64,000 bases of DNA, from assembly GCF_000006565.2 (NCBI RefSeq), contig NC_031468.1:248001-312000 (forward strand). The letters run 5' to 3'. Shown here one piece after another: positions 36,508 to 48,800 of the stretch. The notes beneath the pieces are model-generated. The model was not told the origin of the DNA. It saw only the letters and a list, made by a program, of their open reading frames with translations, and ran no database searches. The stretch's first letter is position 1; each line of letters opens with the position of its first letter. The position numbers and the translations under genes were made by a program. The stretch is from Toxoplasma gondii ME49 (taxonomy: Eukaryota; Apicomplexa; Conoidasida; Eucoccidiorida; Sarcocystidae).

Positions 36508-37094
36508 CCGATGGCAGGATGCCGGAATGGCGGGCCTCTCAAGTGTAAGTGATCTTTCCTCGTTTCTACCGGAACAATCAGAGAAAAAAGGGAAAATGGT
36601 TCATCCTGCTTCCGGCCAAGCCGGTAGCAACAAAGTCCTGAAACTTTTGCAGTGCTTGGAAACAAAGGGAACGCCGCAACCCCGAAGCATCGAACGGCTT
36701 AACCAGATAGGAGAGGACGGCGAGTTTCTCCGCAAACTTCGAACTGTGAAGCACAAGAACTAAGCCGAAGACCCTGACTTTCGATCTTCGAAAGAACACA
36801 AGTGCGGCGTCCTCTGTTTTTTTACAGGCCAGGGGCGCGTCGTCCTCGTAAATTCTCTGCAAGAGAAGACCCACCAGGTGCAAGACAACCCACAAGCCTA
36901 CGCGACTAGAAAACGGTTGCCGGCTCGGTGGCTCTAACTGCTACGTCATTGCAGAAAAAGTGTGCAAAACGCAGACTCTTCAAGGAAATCCTGGATTTGC
37001 AAGGAGAAACCAGAAACGTCCTCCTCCCGGACGTCGAAGACACGAAAGGGCGTCTCGCAGCAAGTGAGTAGTAAGTGTGGAGACTCGTGTCCAC
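36508..37094. other. Coding-like block, strand unresolved
   Basis: Both strands look coding. On the minus strand, after a strong acceptor near 36868, RIYEDDAPLACKKTEDAALV and a long frame run to a stop at 36578, with a second piece TPFRVFDVREEDVSGF near 37.06 kb. On the plus strand, after a strong acceptor at 36828, GQGRVVLVNSLQEKTHQ is followed by an exon near 36957-37065 (KCAKRRLFKEILDLQGETR) with a GTGAGT donor. I could not make either reading consistent in phase end to end. At least one gene probably exists between Rpn9 and the small gene at 37.2 kb. Confidence 0.35.
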
Positions 37095-37158
37095 GCAAGA
37101 AGGAAGTCCACATCAACTTTCCGAAGACATCACCACGTAGCTGTTCCAGAGAGTTTTG

Positions 37159-37717
37159 TTACCACAGAAGCGATTGAGCAGAGCGACAGGGCGGTAATTC
37201 CATGATCATAAAGTCGGAAATCCAGTTCTTCTTCGCGAAAAGCTCCTGTCGGACGGGTGGCACAACAGGCGATCTGGCTTTTTTTTCCTACTGAAACTGC
37301 ATGCAACTCAGCGTGTGCAAAGGCAAATTCGTTTTTCGAATGCCACGTCTAATTTCTCGAAATTGGTGCACCCTCTTTTGCGACCTAAGGTCCGTGCGTA
37401 CCTTAACCATGGGTACCTGACTAGAAATTGTTTCCTCCGGGACTGGAAACGCGCCTGTTTTTTTTATCTGCACCAGTGCTTCAGAATCCCCCCCCTTCGG
37501 ACACCCGTCGCCGCGTACGACGCGTCTAGATAAGTACCGTTGTTGCAATCTACCAGCAAACGCACAAAATCAACGTCTGCAGCTCCATTTTCTGAAGCAA
37601 TAGAATCTGAACTTTCCTTAGTCTGTGGAGAGCTAACGCACCTCCAATGACAAGGTACGGGAGATCAAAAAGCATACCATGCCCGTTGCCCCAGAACAAA
37701 GGGGCAGACAAACACAT
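37159..37717 (-). CDS. Small uncharacterised protein, 71 residues, three exons
   Basis: Exons 37717-37642, 37454-37402 and 37245-37159 join with consistent phases (1, then 0) to 71 residues: a start MCLSAPLFWGNGHGMLFDLP, then YLVIGGAFPVPEETISSQVP, then ELFAKKNWISDFMIMELPPC and a stop. The composition (Trp, Phe, Gly, balanced charge) is that of a real protein. The first half could be one short membrane segment. I do not recognise the family. The start may be further upstream, and the last exon has a possible donor (TG|GTAACA) before the stop, so the protein may be longer. Small mitochondrial membrane subunits are one possibility, but that is a guess. Confidence 0.5.
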
Positions 37718-38170
37718 AATGTGCACGAAAACCCGAATTACACGCTACGATGTGGTTTCGGCTTCTTTAAGTTGCGGATTGATACAGCTTCTTCGTTTCT
37801 TCACGAGGTCAAAAAGTGTCACCCATGCGCTAACACAAGATAGAAACTGCCACAAGCCCTGTATACAACACTTGTTTCGTAACCATATTGGAAGCACGCA
37901 TATCAGCCCCTTCAGCTGCATCTTCCTAAACCTTCACTTTACAGTTGCAGAGGCCGAACGTGACCTTCTTCCTTAACCTCATGCTCTTTGTTATCTATTA
38001 CCTATACGGCAATACCGTTTACGCTGCACCCTGCGTTTCCTTTTCCTTCACTTGTACCATAGACTGTGGACTTCTCCGTAAGTCGAAAACCAAATCATCG
38101 TATTTGTTCAGGTCTGCATCATAGTTGCTGCGTGTCAGCAGCATGCTCACAACCAATCTTCGCGTTCATT

Positions 38171-38221
<51 letters not shown>

Positions 38222-41000
38222 ATTGGTATTTCTGCTGCAGCTCTCCGACATCTCGTTTCCTTGTTTAAGCGTCTGCATGCCGCAGGTGTAGAGGGTTGCA
38301 GTTGGACGTCCTCTTGAACATCAAGAAGGACTGAAACACGAGGGAATCGGATGTAAATCACCAAGCACTGTGAAAAACACGTCCCTGATCTGGGGGGCAG
38401 CATTGGGTCCCATCTGAGATTAGGCGGCTTTCTTCACTACACGGCGAAATTAGGTGGCCTTTTGCCTCTAACCTGTAGAAAATTCCATTATTTCACTTTC
38501 TCTTCGTTCGGGTCTTGCTTGTTCGGTCTTGTCATTCGTATTCTTCAAGGTAGTTGTGTGGGACATGACATTCTAGTCAATCGTCCACTCGCATTAACAT
38601 GATCTCATTCCCTAACCAATCTCGCCGGGGTAAGGACCCGCCCTTGGCACGACGCCCTATCATTGTCAACTGAAAGGAAATTACAAAGTTACTTGCAAAT
38701 TGATATGACTGACTCTCCAAACGGTCTTCAGGCTAAGCGGCCACAGACGTGCAAGAATGGATGGGTGTAAACTGACCAGGAGAAACCCTGTGAAAACAAA
38801 CGACTAGGAGGCGACACATTCTGCCAGCAATATTACACGCAAATGCACGACCTCTGTGCGCGCGAAGAAAGAAACCTTCCGGTCACACAAAACCCAGTAA
38901 GTGTAAAATCACTGGCTTCTTCGTCCTTCCCGGCGTCAGGCTCCTCCCGCCGAACAAGGTCTCTCAAAACTTGTCGTGGAGCAGTCATGGTCCTTTTCAT
39001 CACATCGACATAAACACAACATAGATGAGGCATAGGGACAAAACTACTTGGAGGGAGGCTCGCACTGCTAGTTTTCCTACGTAGAGAGTAAACTCTTTTA
39101 GATGAAGCTAGCTCAACCACGGAACCAAATTTGCAGAGCTGACACGCCTGCCCGACGATTAATTTACGAAGTGGGCGTAACGACTGAACACAGTACAGTC
39201 GTTTTGGGGCTCTCTTCATAGTGCGAGTTGCACAATAACGAGTAGAAGGGATGTCGTACCCTTTTTTATCCCTCAACCAAGCGTCGCAACCAGTGATACG
39301 TTGTGGCTTCGAACAACTGACAAGAACCGTCCACTGGGGCACGCACCAACGTCGATCGCGGGACAATCCAATGGTGTAGCCTATTTCCTGATGACAACCC
39401 GCGATCAACCCGACTGGACCATCTGACAAATATCTGCGGCATACTGGGAGGACCGAGGCACCTTTTTACATAAGACGGCATTGTCGAGAACTATATCCGC
39501 TGTCGATTTCACGGTTGGAACAGGATAACATAGCCATGACAGTCAGTAACGCACATGATTTCCCGGGAAGGTTTTCCATGCCGTTCGTCGACTTGTTTTC
39601 CACAAGGTGGCCTTCCTTCATGATTGGTGGTAATAAGTTCTTCCTCCAACGCCTAGAAAGTATTGCGAAACACACATGGGCACCCGGGCGTGTGCAGGTT
39701 TCCCACTCATAAAGACTCCTTCCTACAGTCTTTTCTTTTGAAATACAGATTTGGCGATTGGTGCGATGTTGACCGAGGTGCCGCTGAGCGGAATAAAGCA
39801 CGCACACGTCATTCGGAAACAGCAGTTAAGCTGCTATCAGGCAGACGACTCACACGGAACGAGGTTATCGCTATTTTATTCCACACTGACAACCACTTGA
39901 AAGGCTGGCTTCGTCCTCACTGGGAATCGCTTGTTTTTACCTCGTTTACTGATGCATATGATACACGTTGATACCGAACTTCTTTACCCGTGTCGTTCTC
40001 CCTAGCCTTCATGTGCAAATCAATAAAACAGCACGAAGTCCCCACACCAGCCAGAGGAAAATACTCTTGTGGCCAGGTAGCCAAAAGAAAATTGAGGGAC
40101 CGCAACGCCATCACCTTTACCTGATTCACCGGGCAGCCGCCAATTTTCCCCAACCATAAGCTCCTAAGACCCTTTTCACGCATGAAAGCAGGCAAGAGAA
40201 CTGTCGTGTTTTAGCATCATACATATATACAGTACCCCGTTTTCAGAAGTATCTCTTCTGACAAGCCTGCAGCGGTACAGTCAAATTCTTTCCTCTGCAC
40301 GTAAAAAGTCGCCTCACTAACGAAAAAGAAAGACTGCTTAAATGTTATTTTTAAACAAAAGCTAGGGTCGGACAAGAGTCTCTTCGATAGTAGGCAAATA
40401 AAAATGAATGTCTCTTTGCCGTGTAGTACAGGCCTGCTCTAGAGAGTTTCTGAGTCTGCTCTCTTCACGCCTATTTCGGGCAGTTCCCAAAACCATACAT
40501 GTATCCGGTCAGGGAGACAATGGAGAAAAATAGGCCTGTCTCAGTCTCCTGCTTCAGCTACGTGCGTTCCCCTCGGGCTTGTCAAACGAATCCCGTGATA
40601 GCCGTTCCACCAACTCTGGGATAATTAGGAGTGTCGGGAAACAAACGGAAAGAAACGGTTCGCTAATGACTAAGTCGAGGAACTGGTCCTCACATTTAAC
40701 ATATAGATACGTATTTATAGACTTATATATATATAAATCCGTACAAATAAACATATATCTATGTATATACACGAGACATACTTTATCTTGCGTCCGCATC
40801 CACTAACCAGTCAGGCTTCGAGCATCCTTGGCTTTTTTCGGCTGCAGGATTTACAGTACAGGAAAACGGAAGCAACCACATCACGAGCTAATCTCTATTA
40901 ATGAGAGGGTGGAATGACCGAGCGGCAGAGTCACTCGCTAAATCGTTAAGATCCCAACGCCCCTCTGCAACTCTAACACTACAGTGATGTTTCACGACCG
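37718..41000. other. Gene-poor stretch
   Basis: AT-richer, many stops in all frames. A 198-codon minus-strand frame (38833-39429) is the longest but is within chance expectation. A long TA tract lies at 38172-38220. I see no spliced gene I can defend. Confidence 0.4.
38172..38220. repeat. (TA)n microsatellite, about 24 units
   Basis: An uninterrupted TA run of about 48 bases, the longest simple repeat in the window. Confidence 0.9.
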
Positions 41001-41241
41001 GGTTAATTATATCTGAGAGATACGGAAAGTGCATCCCGTTTTGAGGGTGATACTTTTCGTGTGAGACAAGCTAAGTAGGAAGAGCCGCCTCACGGATGCA
41101 CCGCTTACGAGCGACGCCAACTTGACTTCGGCCCTATGCCGAGGCCTGCCGAGATTCAGCTGCCCCGATGCGTGAGCTCTCAAGTCAACATTTGATACGC
41201 CCGTGAGAGAGACCACGCTAAAATGATAAAAACTGTATGAA

Positions 41242-42744
41242 ATGAGTGGAAGCTCATTTCCTTGTATTCCAGAGGCGACAGCGGTGGAGTCACAGCGAGG
41301 GTATACGGCGATTCGGTTCAGGAGAGCGAAACGATACCGGATGCGCGCAGTTCAGCTGAATCAAGGAACCGCACATGACGAAAACTTACCGATTCTGCGT
41401 TTTGCTAGGGAAGAGGTGCGTAACGAAGAATAGCGCCTATGAAGGATAGGGCTACTGAAATGACTGGAGACAGAATGCAGACACCAAACTGTGAGACATA
41501 CTGGCCTCCTTCCTCTTTCTCAAAAACGCAAAGGCTGCAGAAAAAAGTGCCGTAACCCCTGTTCTGTCGACCGGATCTTCGTGGCGGGTCTCCTGAAAGT
41601 TTCTCCACAGGCCGGCTTGTGGCTTCTCCTAATTTGCGGTATCTCTCTCTTCAGAAACTCCCTCGCTTGTGCTTTTATTCTGTCTTGAGTTTGATCGTGT
41701 CATTTTTCAATCAAATTCCCCTGCTCGCATATTTTTACCCCTGCCCGTCTCCGTCTCCACACTACCAACCTTGGTCACTTGACTACCTTCTGGGAAGATT
41801 GAGGTACCCCCGGGAAGAAGCTAAAAAAACGGCAGAGCGGTTGAGCCTGCGTAGTTTTTCCCCTGAGGCAGTTCGAACACCGAGGGTACACACAAGCCCA
41901 TATTCGTCGGCTCCTCTGTGCATGGCTCAACGTGTAATCACTAGCTCCGTCTCTTGTCGTCCTTCTCATTTGGTTTCTGCTCATACTCTCGGTTGAAAAG
42001 CATTAACTTCCTTCCGAGCGTGGTCCTCCTGGTTGCTCGCGATAGCCCTAGATGCGCTTGGTTAGTTGCTACAACCATGCGGCACGAGGAGGGAATAGGC
42101 AGATGTGATGAGATATGTTGGCTGCGGGCGGCCACAAAGCCCTCGGCACAGATGGCAACCCGGTGCCAAAAACTGACGCATGTCCAGTTATGGTGCTGAA
42201 AGAACGAGACGACGAACGTGCCCTAGCGAGGGCATGGAGCAGCAAAGGCCAGCAACCCTTGAATATACTAAGTGGGAAACCGTGCGTACCACTGAAGTCA
42301 CCTGAAAAGCGGGGAAGGTCCTCCTCTGGCCGTTCAATGATAACAGAGAATGAGCCTAAGAAAACGCCTGTTTTGGAACGGTTGTCCCCAGCACAGCAGC
42401 CGCTTCCTCAGCACGAAGTATCTCGGGGTGAGTGGGACAGACTATCAATCGAAGGGACAGGTCCGGTTCACGTGATCGACCGTAACGGGCTGAAACAAAA
42501 AACAAAAAGTCCAATCCAACGCAATAGCCTGGGAGCCGCTCCCGGAAGTATCCACGAGATGAGAATTCGGAGACGCCGTTGCACAGAGCCCTGGACCTCA
42601 CGAGAACCGGCACGACACTGCCACACCCTGCGATTTTCCCAGAGTCCGTTTGCTTTCATCATAAGGAAGACACAAAGTGCGTCGAGTGTGCATTTATGGA
42701 CGGAAGGGCGACGGGCGGAAACAGGCGAGCTTCTGGCTCAGTAA
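41242..42744 (+). CDS. Candidate uncharacterised gene, exon structure uncertain
   Basis: A frame from ATG 41242 reaches a GTGCGT donor at 41418. A strong acceptor CTCTCTTCAG at about 41654 leads into a frame running to 41996. A long frame, 42115-42744, carries a coding-like segment (KERDDERALARAWSSKGQQP...) with a GTGAGT donor after EVSR at about 42427. The pieces are basic and Ser/Pro-rich, with no recognisable domain. I could not prove that they join. It may be one gene, or unrelated open frames. Confidence 0.3.
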
Positions 42745-42999
42745 TGCTCTGAGACAACCCACAAATCGATTCCGAGGTTAGCGAGGGGGTTCCGGATCAA
42801 TTACATGAGTGAACCAGACGACTGATGTGATGCAAGGACTTATCGCCTTCATTTTGATGGGAAAAATATGAAACTCGGGACGCCTCAGTGAACAAATGGA
42901 TCCATCCGGCTCTTCCTGTGTGTCCTTTACGCATCGATCGCCCAGCAGGTTCGCACACTGGAAGCACGTTTCTAGTGTTCAACGACGGGTAGCCTGACT
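42745..42999. other. Short 3' spacer
   Basis: Lies between the end of the plus-strand candidate and the stop of the minus-strand locus at 43000. No gene seen. Confidence 0.4.
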
Positions 43000-45877
43000 T
43001 CAGCTGGCTATTGCCCCGATGGAGCGCTCGATCACTTGAAGCAAGCGTGCTCTCGTTCTGATGTTTGATGCATACAGAACCGCAGCCGCTGGTCTCTTCC
43101 AGCCCTGGACCCAAAACATCGGCGTGCGCGTCTTCGTCCCTGGAACAAGGTTAGACGAACGAATCTCAACAGAGGGAACCGGTACACGGAAGAAGCGGGC
43201 ATCCACCTCAAGGCACTTTCGTGCCCCGCAAACCCTTTAAGAGCCCCTGTTGACGAGGATACGCTGTTTTCGTCCCCCACCTTTACTGCATGGAATTTCG
43301 TGTGGGCGTGGAATGTGGCACGAAACGTCGATCGAACGGTAGTACTTCAGTGTGGACAACCTTTGGACAAACCGTCTGCAATAGTAGTCGGGACTCAAGA
43401 AAGAGGCGCGATCGCTTCCCTGGTCGTCACTGTGTCTCGGGCCGCATATTCCATTGAGCCGCCAAAAATAGGATAGCGTGCAAACGTGCCACCTCAAAAA
43501 TCGGTTTTTCCGCAATGATTCCGCGTGCATAGCCCGCCGCCGGATCGATTATCCAAAGATGAAATCTCTATAAAGCGCATACCACGCAGGCGAGCGATGC
43601 CCGCACCCGGCGATTGGCATCAACGCATCAGATTGGGTGACATCAACGGATCCTCGGAGAAATGGCCTGATGTTACAATGGCGGGTGTTTGACGTACCGC
43701 TTTCAACGCCCGAAGGTTCGGCGAGCATGCGAATGCATCGTTGTCCGGTGATAGACGAATCCTGTCGTCCGCCGATGGTTTTCTGGCAGTTCCGCTCACC
43801 ATATGTTGTCACTCGATATTGCCGTCGCAGCGTCTATGGTAAAGGTGTTTGCTCAAAACGATGCCAAAACACCTGAGTGGTGATCGACGAATGTATCGAG
43901 ATATACTTGTCTCACTGTCAATCCATTATTCTGCCGAGAGTCGGGCCTGCACGATTGTCAGTGGCTGATAAGCGGCGGGCGTCCGACCGATAACGCCTCG
44001 ACTCGTAGTGGAGTGCGCGGCTGGATACGAAGCAAAAAGATTGATTGGTCGTGGTGGATTCTTAGCTCCACAGTGCCTCACTACTTCCGTAGTTGATACC
44101 GGCAGATCTTACTGTACGACATACGCACGTGTGCGGCGCGATGCTGATACGAATTTGCCCGCAAGCGCGTGTTTCGAAGCAGGTTACCCAAGTCCACGAA
44201 CTGCGGTTCTGTTGGGTGTGCTGAGCAAGAAGTCTTCGCCTGGTCTGCTGGTGCCGTTGGCGCGCTTGCGGACCATTTCGCTGACGAGCTCTACAGTCGC
44301 GAAGAAATCACACGGGGCCCTTCGCAGCTTCTCGCTTGCCCTAAAACGGGGGCCAGATATTCGGCGTGTCGCAACGTCCGATTTTGCGAATGATTGGAGC
44401 GCAATCCAATTCTATTCTCGTGGCCGTAGGTTCGATCGAAGGCAGTCGGTCCCTAGAAAAAAACGAGATCTTCATTGATTGTTTCCTATGTCGATCCGGC
44501 AGAGCGAGAACAGGCAGATTCTGGGCTCACCCATCATCCGGCAGGGCCGGCCTGCTTCATGGAAAACGGGGGACAGCGGCGCTGCCCGGAACACTAGCAC
44601 TCTTCCTGAATCAAATACGGTTAGAAGGGCTTGACATCTGAGAATGGGCACGGAATCACGTGGCGTAGAAACGCGACAACCTCGGTCGGCAATGCTTGTG
44701 TCTAATAGCCGGATAATCGCCTGGCGTCGGCAAATGCGAATCAGAGATTTTTTTAGAGGATCACGCTGACCCGTCACTCGCTTCCGCGCTGTCATCAGAC
44801 CGGGTCTGGAACCTTTACCCCGCGGCACATCATCGGGTGTCCGCCGACGCGAGCAAGCGGCGGTAAACCCTGACATTCTGTCAACCAGACAGGCACGTGC
44901 TTCGGCGTCCAGCCGCATTCGTTATCGGTCGGACGCCGCATATACGCACCCACGGCAAGAGAAAGAACAGCACCGTAAGCATGCAGCCTCACGCTTGTTC
45001 ATGCTCGTGCAGGATACTCGCATGTGCCACGAACGCGACCATCCGGCATCGCCACATCGCGGCACCGAAGCGGAGTACTCCCGGATGACTTAAAAAAGCT
45101 AGGGCGCTCATCATTGTTTCGGAGACGGCATGTGTGTTTCGGTCAAGAATCCAAATGAATTGTATGCCGTGAATCAGGCGGTGAACTACGCACGTGCCAT
45201 TTGTGTCACGTCATAAAACCAGTGAACATTCATCTCTCCAACCATACCTGACTACGGTTTTTCCGGGAGGAGCTGGCCGGCTTTTGCTCTGCTATTTTTT
45301 TGCTTTAGCCCAGAAGCCCTGTGAGTGATACTCCATAGTCTGTAGAAAACGGCGGTCCCGCAACGTGTCTGCGCTTGTAAAAACCCCTGTCAATAACAGC
45401 GGAATTCCAGCACGCGTTGAACGCGAATACGAGACGCAAAGCGGGAATTTGTTTCACTACCATCAAACCACGTCAGTTGAGCAGGCAACTACAAAAAGAG
45501 CTCGCGCGTCTTTTTTTCTTTGTCACGGTGCGGTGCGGGGCTGCTCTCACCTCAAACGCATGTCGTGACCTGCAGCTCCCCCGACCTTGACGCCGCAAGA
45601 GGTCCACACCAAACAGGCGGGCGCCATCGTGAATGTGAGAAACGAAGTTGGACACAATCGCGCCAACTGGCTGGGATGCTCTTCGTTTCGCTTGCTTGTG
45701 GAGCACAATGATTAGTCACTCGCTGGATGATCGGTCACCGGAAAAGAAGAATCACCCTACCTCTTTGCTGCTTCCGTACATTGTGGGAGACGGCCGTCGC
45801 AGCAGTACACAGTCCTTAGTTCTCGGGTCTGCGTATTCAAGGTCGACCAACGTCGAGTGTAACTCGGTCTCTCGCAT
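43000..45877 (-). CDS. Uncharacterised multi-exon locus (one gene, or two in tandem)
   Basis: A start MRETELHSTLVDLEYADP at 45877 begins exon 45877-45761 (donor GTAGGG), followed by 45670-45551 (VGAIVSNFVSHIHDGARLFG, donor GTGAGA). Further exons with good phases: 45185-44993 (IHGIQFIWILDRNTHAVSET), 44805-44531 (..SLIRICRRQAIIRLLD..), 44290-44188 (LVSEMVRKRANGTSRPGEDF) and 43946-43916. The link between the second and third pieces and a junction near 44.45-44.53 kb are unresolved. From 43872 the frame either stops at 43834 or splices on. Below that, MVSGTARKPSADDRIRLS at 43802, LSPDYYCRRFVQRL near 43.37 kb and a C-terminus ..PMFWVQGWKRPAAAVLYASN.. to a stop at 43000 look coding, and could be a second gene. 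No family recognised. The coding character is clear; the gene boundaries are not. Confidence 0.5.
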
Positions 45878-48800
45878 GTTTGCTATGGTTGAATGTATTG
45901 CCGGTCCGTTGCCACTCTGTCGTTTTTTACTTCATTTCTGCGAAACACGACAATTCGCCCCGAGTGTTGGCGAACGCCGAATGGCTTGTGAGCGCGGACG
46001 TGGCACGCAATTCAGGGTCGAGCCCACATGGTGCTCTTCGCGGGCGCCCGCGGGGACAGGGGTATTCTGGTGAATACCCCTTTTCTACGAATCCGTTTTT
46101 CTTTATCGGTTTCTACATCATGAAAGAAAGACTGATAAATGAATATGCGCTGTAGCTTTCTGTTCGAATGATTCAGCTGCCAAGGTGCCCTGCTGTCGAC
46201 GTGAAGCTTTTGCAGAAGAAACGGAGGTTCCATCCGAGATCACAGCAGTATGGTTTCGAACGAGAAAAGGCTGACCAAGTCAAGAGCAAACCTCCCTGTC
46301 TTTCCGGACGAGTGTTCAAATTCCACTGGAACCGCAACGTGACTCGATGATGAAGCATGGAATTTGACAAGGCATGCTTTCTGGAAATCATTGTCCTTTT
46401 TGCCAGCTTCTGTGCAATGGAGTGCTGGTTGTTAAGCCTTCAAGAAGACGATAGGGCTCTCTGAATTCACTTTCTGCTCAGTGTCTATCCTCGGCCTCAT
46501 CTTTCCCTCGCAACGATCAATGGAGGCGCATCCGAAGGGGAACCACATACGTTCATGCAGTCGTGTTAATCTCCAGCAGCACTTAGAGCCTGGAAACCAC
46601 CTCCTGATAACAGCACAATGCAAACAAGATAACCCATCTAGCAAATCCACTTTATCGCATCGAGGTTGATGTGTGTCGGATCCTGGGATACACAGGTGTG
46701 GGTATTGCGCATCAGAACACCAGCCTGTGAGGTATATTTACGCCGGCACCTGTGGCAGTGGCGTGCCTTTCACCCGGGTTGATGACCTGTCGAATTTCCT
46801 TTTTGATTAGCATGTTCTCGGAATATCATTCCGGATGGGGGCACATACTGTCCGTAAGGGGACAAGGAAGGTTCTGGCTTCTGTTGGCCATATACTTTGG
46901 GCTTCTTCTATGCATAGTGTCCGAGAGGGCAAATTGGGGTCTTGTTTCGTTGTTGGAGAAACCATCTAGAAAATTCAGACTGTCATGCGGAAGCAGTTAC
47001 AAACTTTGTTACACGGAGTGATAACAAACTTGGCGATCACATCTAGAACATCCATTGCAGTTTTAAAGCTCTGAGTAGACGAGACATTGATGACACAGGA
47101 TGCTGCAAATCTCGCTTTGACATTCTCTCACAGGTGCCTTAAAAATTATATGCGGTCTCACGTCACTGAAGACATCGCCCACGCATAAATCACGGCCACA
47201 AGTGGGGCGGATGACAGCAGATACCGTTCAGCATGCTAAACGTTTCACGTTCGCCCACATGAGAGGAAAGCGGTGGTGTCTTCTCTCTTCCCAACATCTT
47301 TGAAAAAGGTTTAAAACGTGGTTAGGGTCGCTGCATTCGCATGTTTGTTCGCGATAAGAGAGATCAACTGATAAGGCCTCGTGGGTAATATCGGATGACA
47401 TTTAAGCATCAATGGAATCTCTCAGCTGATGTTGGTCCACAAGAGAACTCGATAACGGTAGAAACTTCCAGGTTCTCTGACCGACGGTGCTATACTACGT
47501 ATGCGTGGCTGTTCGAGACTCACGCACAGTGTTTGCTACTGTAATCCTGGAAGCATCCATCGTCGTGCAATCATCATGTGTATGGTTGAAGCATTTGAAT
47601 GGTTACTAGCCTTTCCCGCGGCGGCTGGAGCGACTGGGTGCTCAGAAGGCGTAAATGCAGCAACTATATTAAAACAATAAACTCAGAGGGTGGCACTACC
47701 TATAGGATGTCAATCTGTTACTCAGGGCCAACGCCTAATTCAGCGAGGAGCACCACAGCCGGTGGAATTCTTCACAGGAGGGAAGAGTACTGCCGAAGGA
47801 CGGCCTCAACAGCAATATAAAAAAACACAACGCAATTCCCTGCGATGTCAGTGCAACCGCAAATGCGACAGTGGCAGTGAATCTTGAGGAAGTGAACTGA
47901 GTATCACGGGAGTCGACGAACCCAGAGCCATTCGCTACTCAGAAAAAGCGGATATTATGGCAGAGCTTACTCGTGTGAGCGTGCGCCGTAGCCATCTTCA
48001 CCTGAAGAATGACATTGATCGCATTTTTGCACAGGAAGGAAAACGGCGATAGTGGCATGCCATCTATTGGAAAATGGAGTCAGTCTGCACGTCGAAGGAC
48101 CCGACTGAACGCCAGAGGACTTCACAAGAACAGGGGTCAGTCAGCCGCCTAGATGTCCGAATAGGAGAAAGAATATGCGGTAGACAAAAAGGAGGAGAGT
48201 GCAAAGGATCACGAGTATACCCCAAAAGGAAATGAGCTAGAACGAGACGAGGAGAAACAGGCAACGCTATTTAATGCTTTATCAATTCATAGGCTCTCCG
48301 CTCTTTTGCTGTTCTCTACTTTCATGCAACCGAAGTGCGAGTTGCGGCTTCGTCCAGGTCTACGCCTATGTCTTTCATTTCCTTCCGTATTCCTACTGCA
48401 ACGCCAGTAGTACAAGATTCGGTGTGAAATGTGTCAAGTCTTATTCTCATTGTACAACAGGGATGCCATTACTCTGTAATTGGTATCCCCTCGCCTTGTG
48501 TCTTGCCTGATCTAATCTGGTTACAGCAAGTGCTTGACAAGGACACAATCACTTTCAAATTCCAGTGAAGCATTACGCTCTACCCGTACAAAGTTGTGTC
48601 AGAGGATGCTGTTGCGCAAGATACGTGAGGTCACTACTTGCCTTGTGTCGCAAGTATTCGCTATCGATTCCGACGCTTGCGTAACATTTCCTGATACCTT
48701 TCTCCATTAATATACATCGACACAAACTTGCATAGGTTTCGAGAAGCTAAGACAAAGAGGAAGGAATTATATACGATAGAATGAGATTCAAAACAGCATT

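Noticed and set aside
38833..39429. 198-codon minus-strand ORF
   Set aside because: Within the size expected by chance in a window this long; no splice partner, start context or domain.
40903..40967. tRNA-like segment with AGAGGG/CCCTCT ends and a TGAC/GTCA D-stem
   Set aside because: No anticodon stem pairs and there is no T-loop GTTCRA; it is a chance resemblance or a far-decayed relic.
44008..44478. 156-codon plus-strand ORF, at first considered part of a degraded mobile element
   Set aside because: Antisense to phase-compatible minus-strand exons. I found no reverse transcriptase, integrase or terminal repeat pattern.
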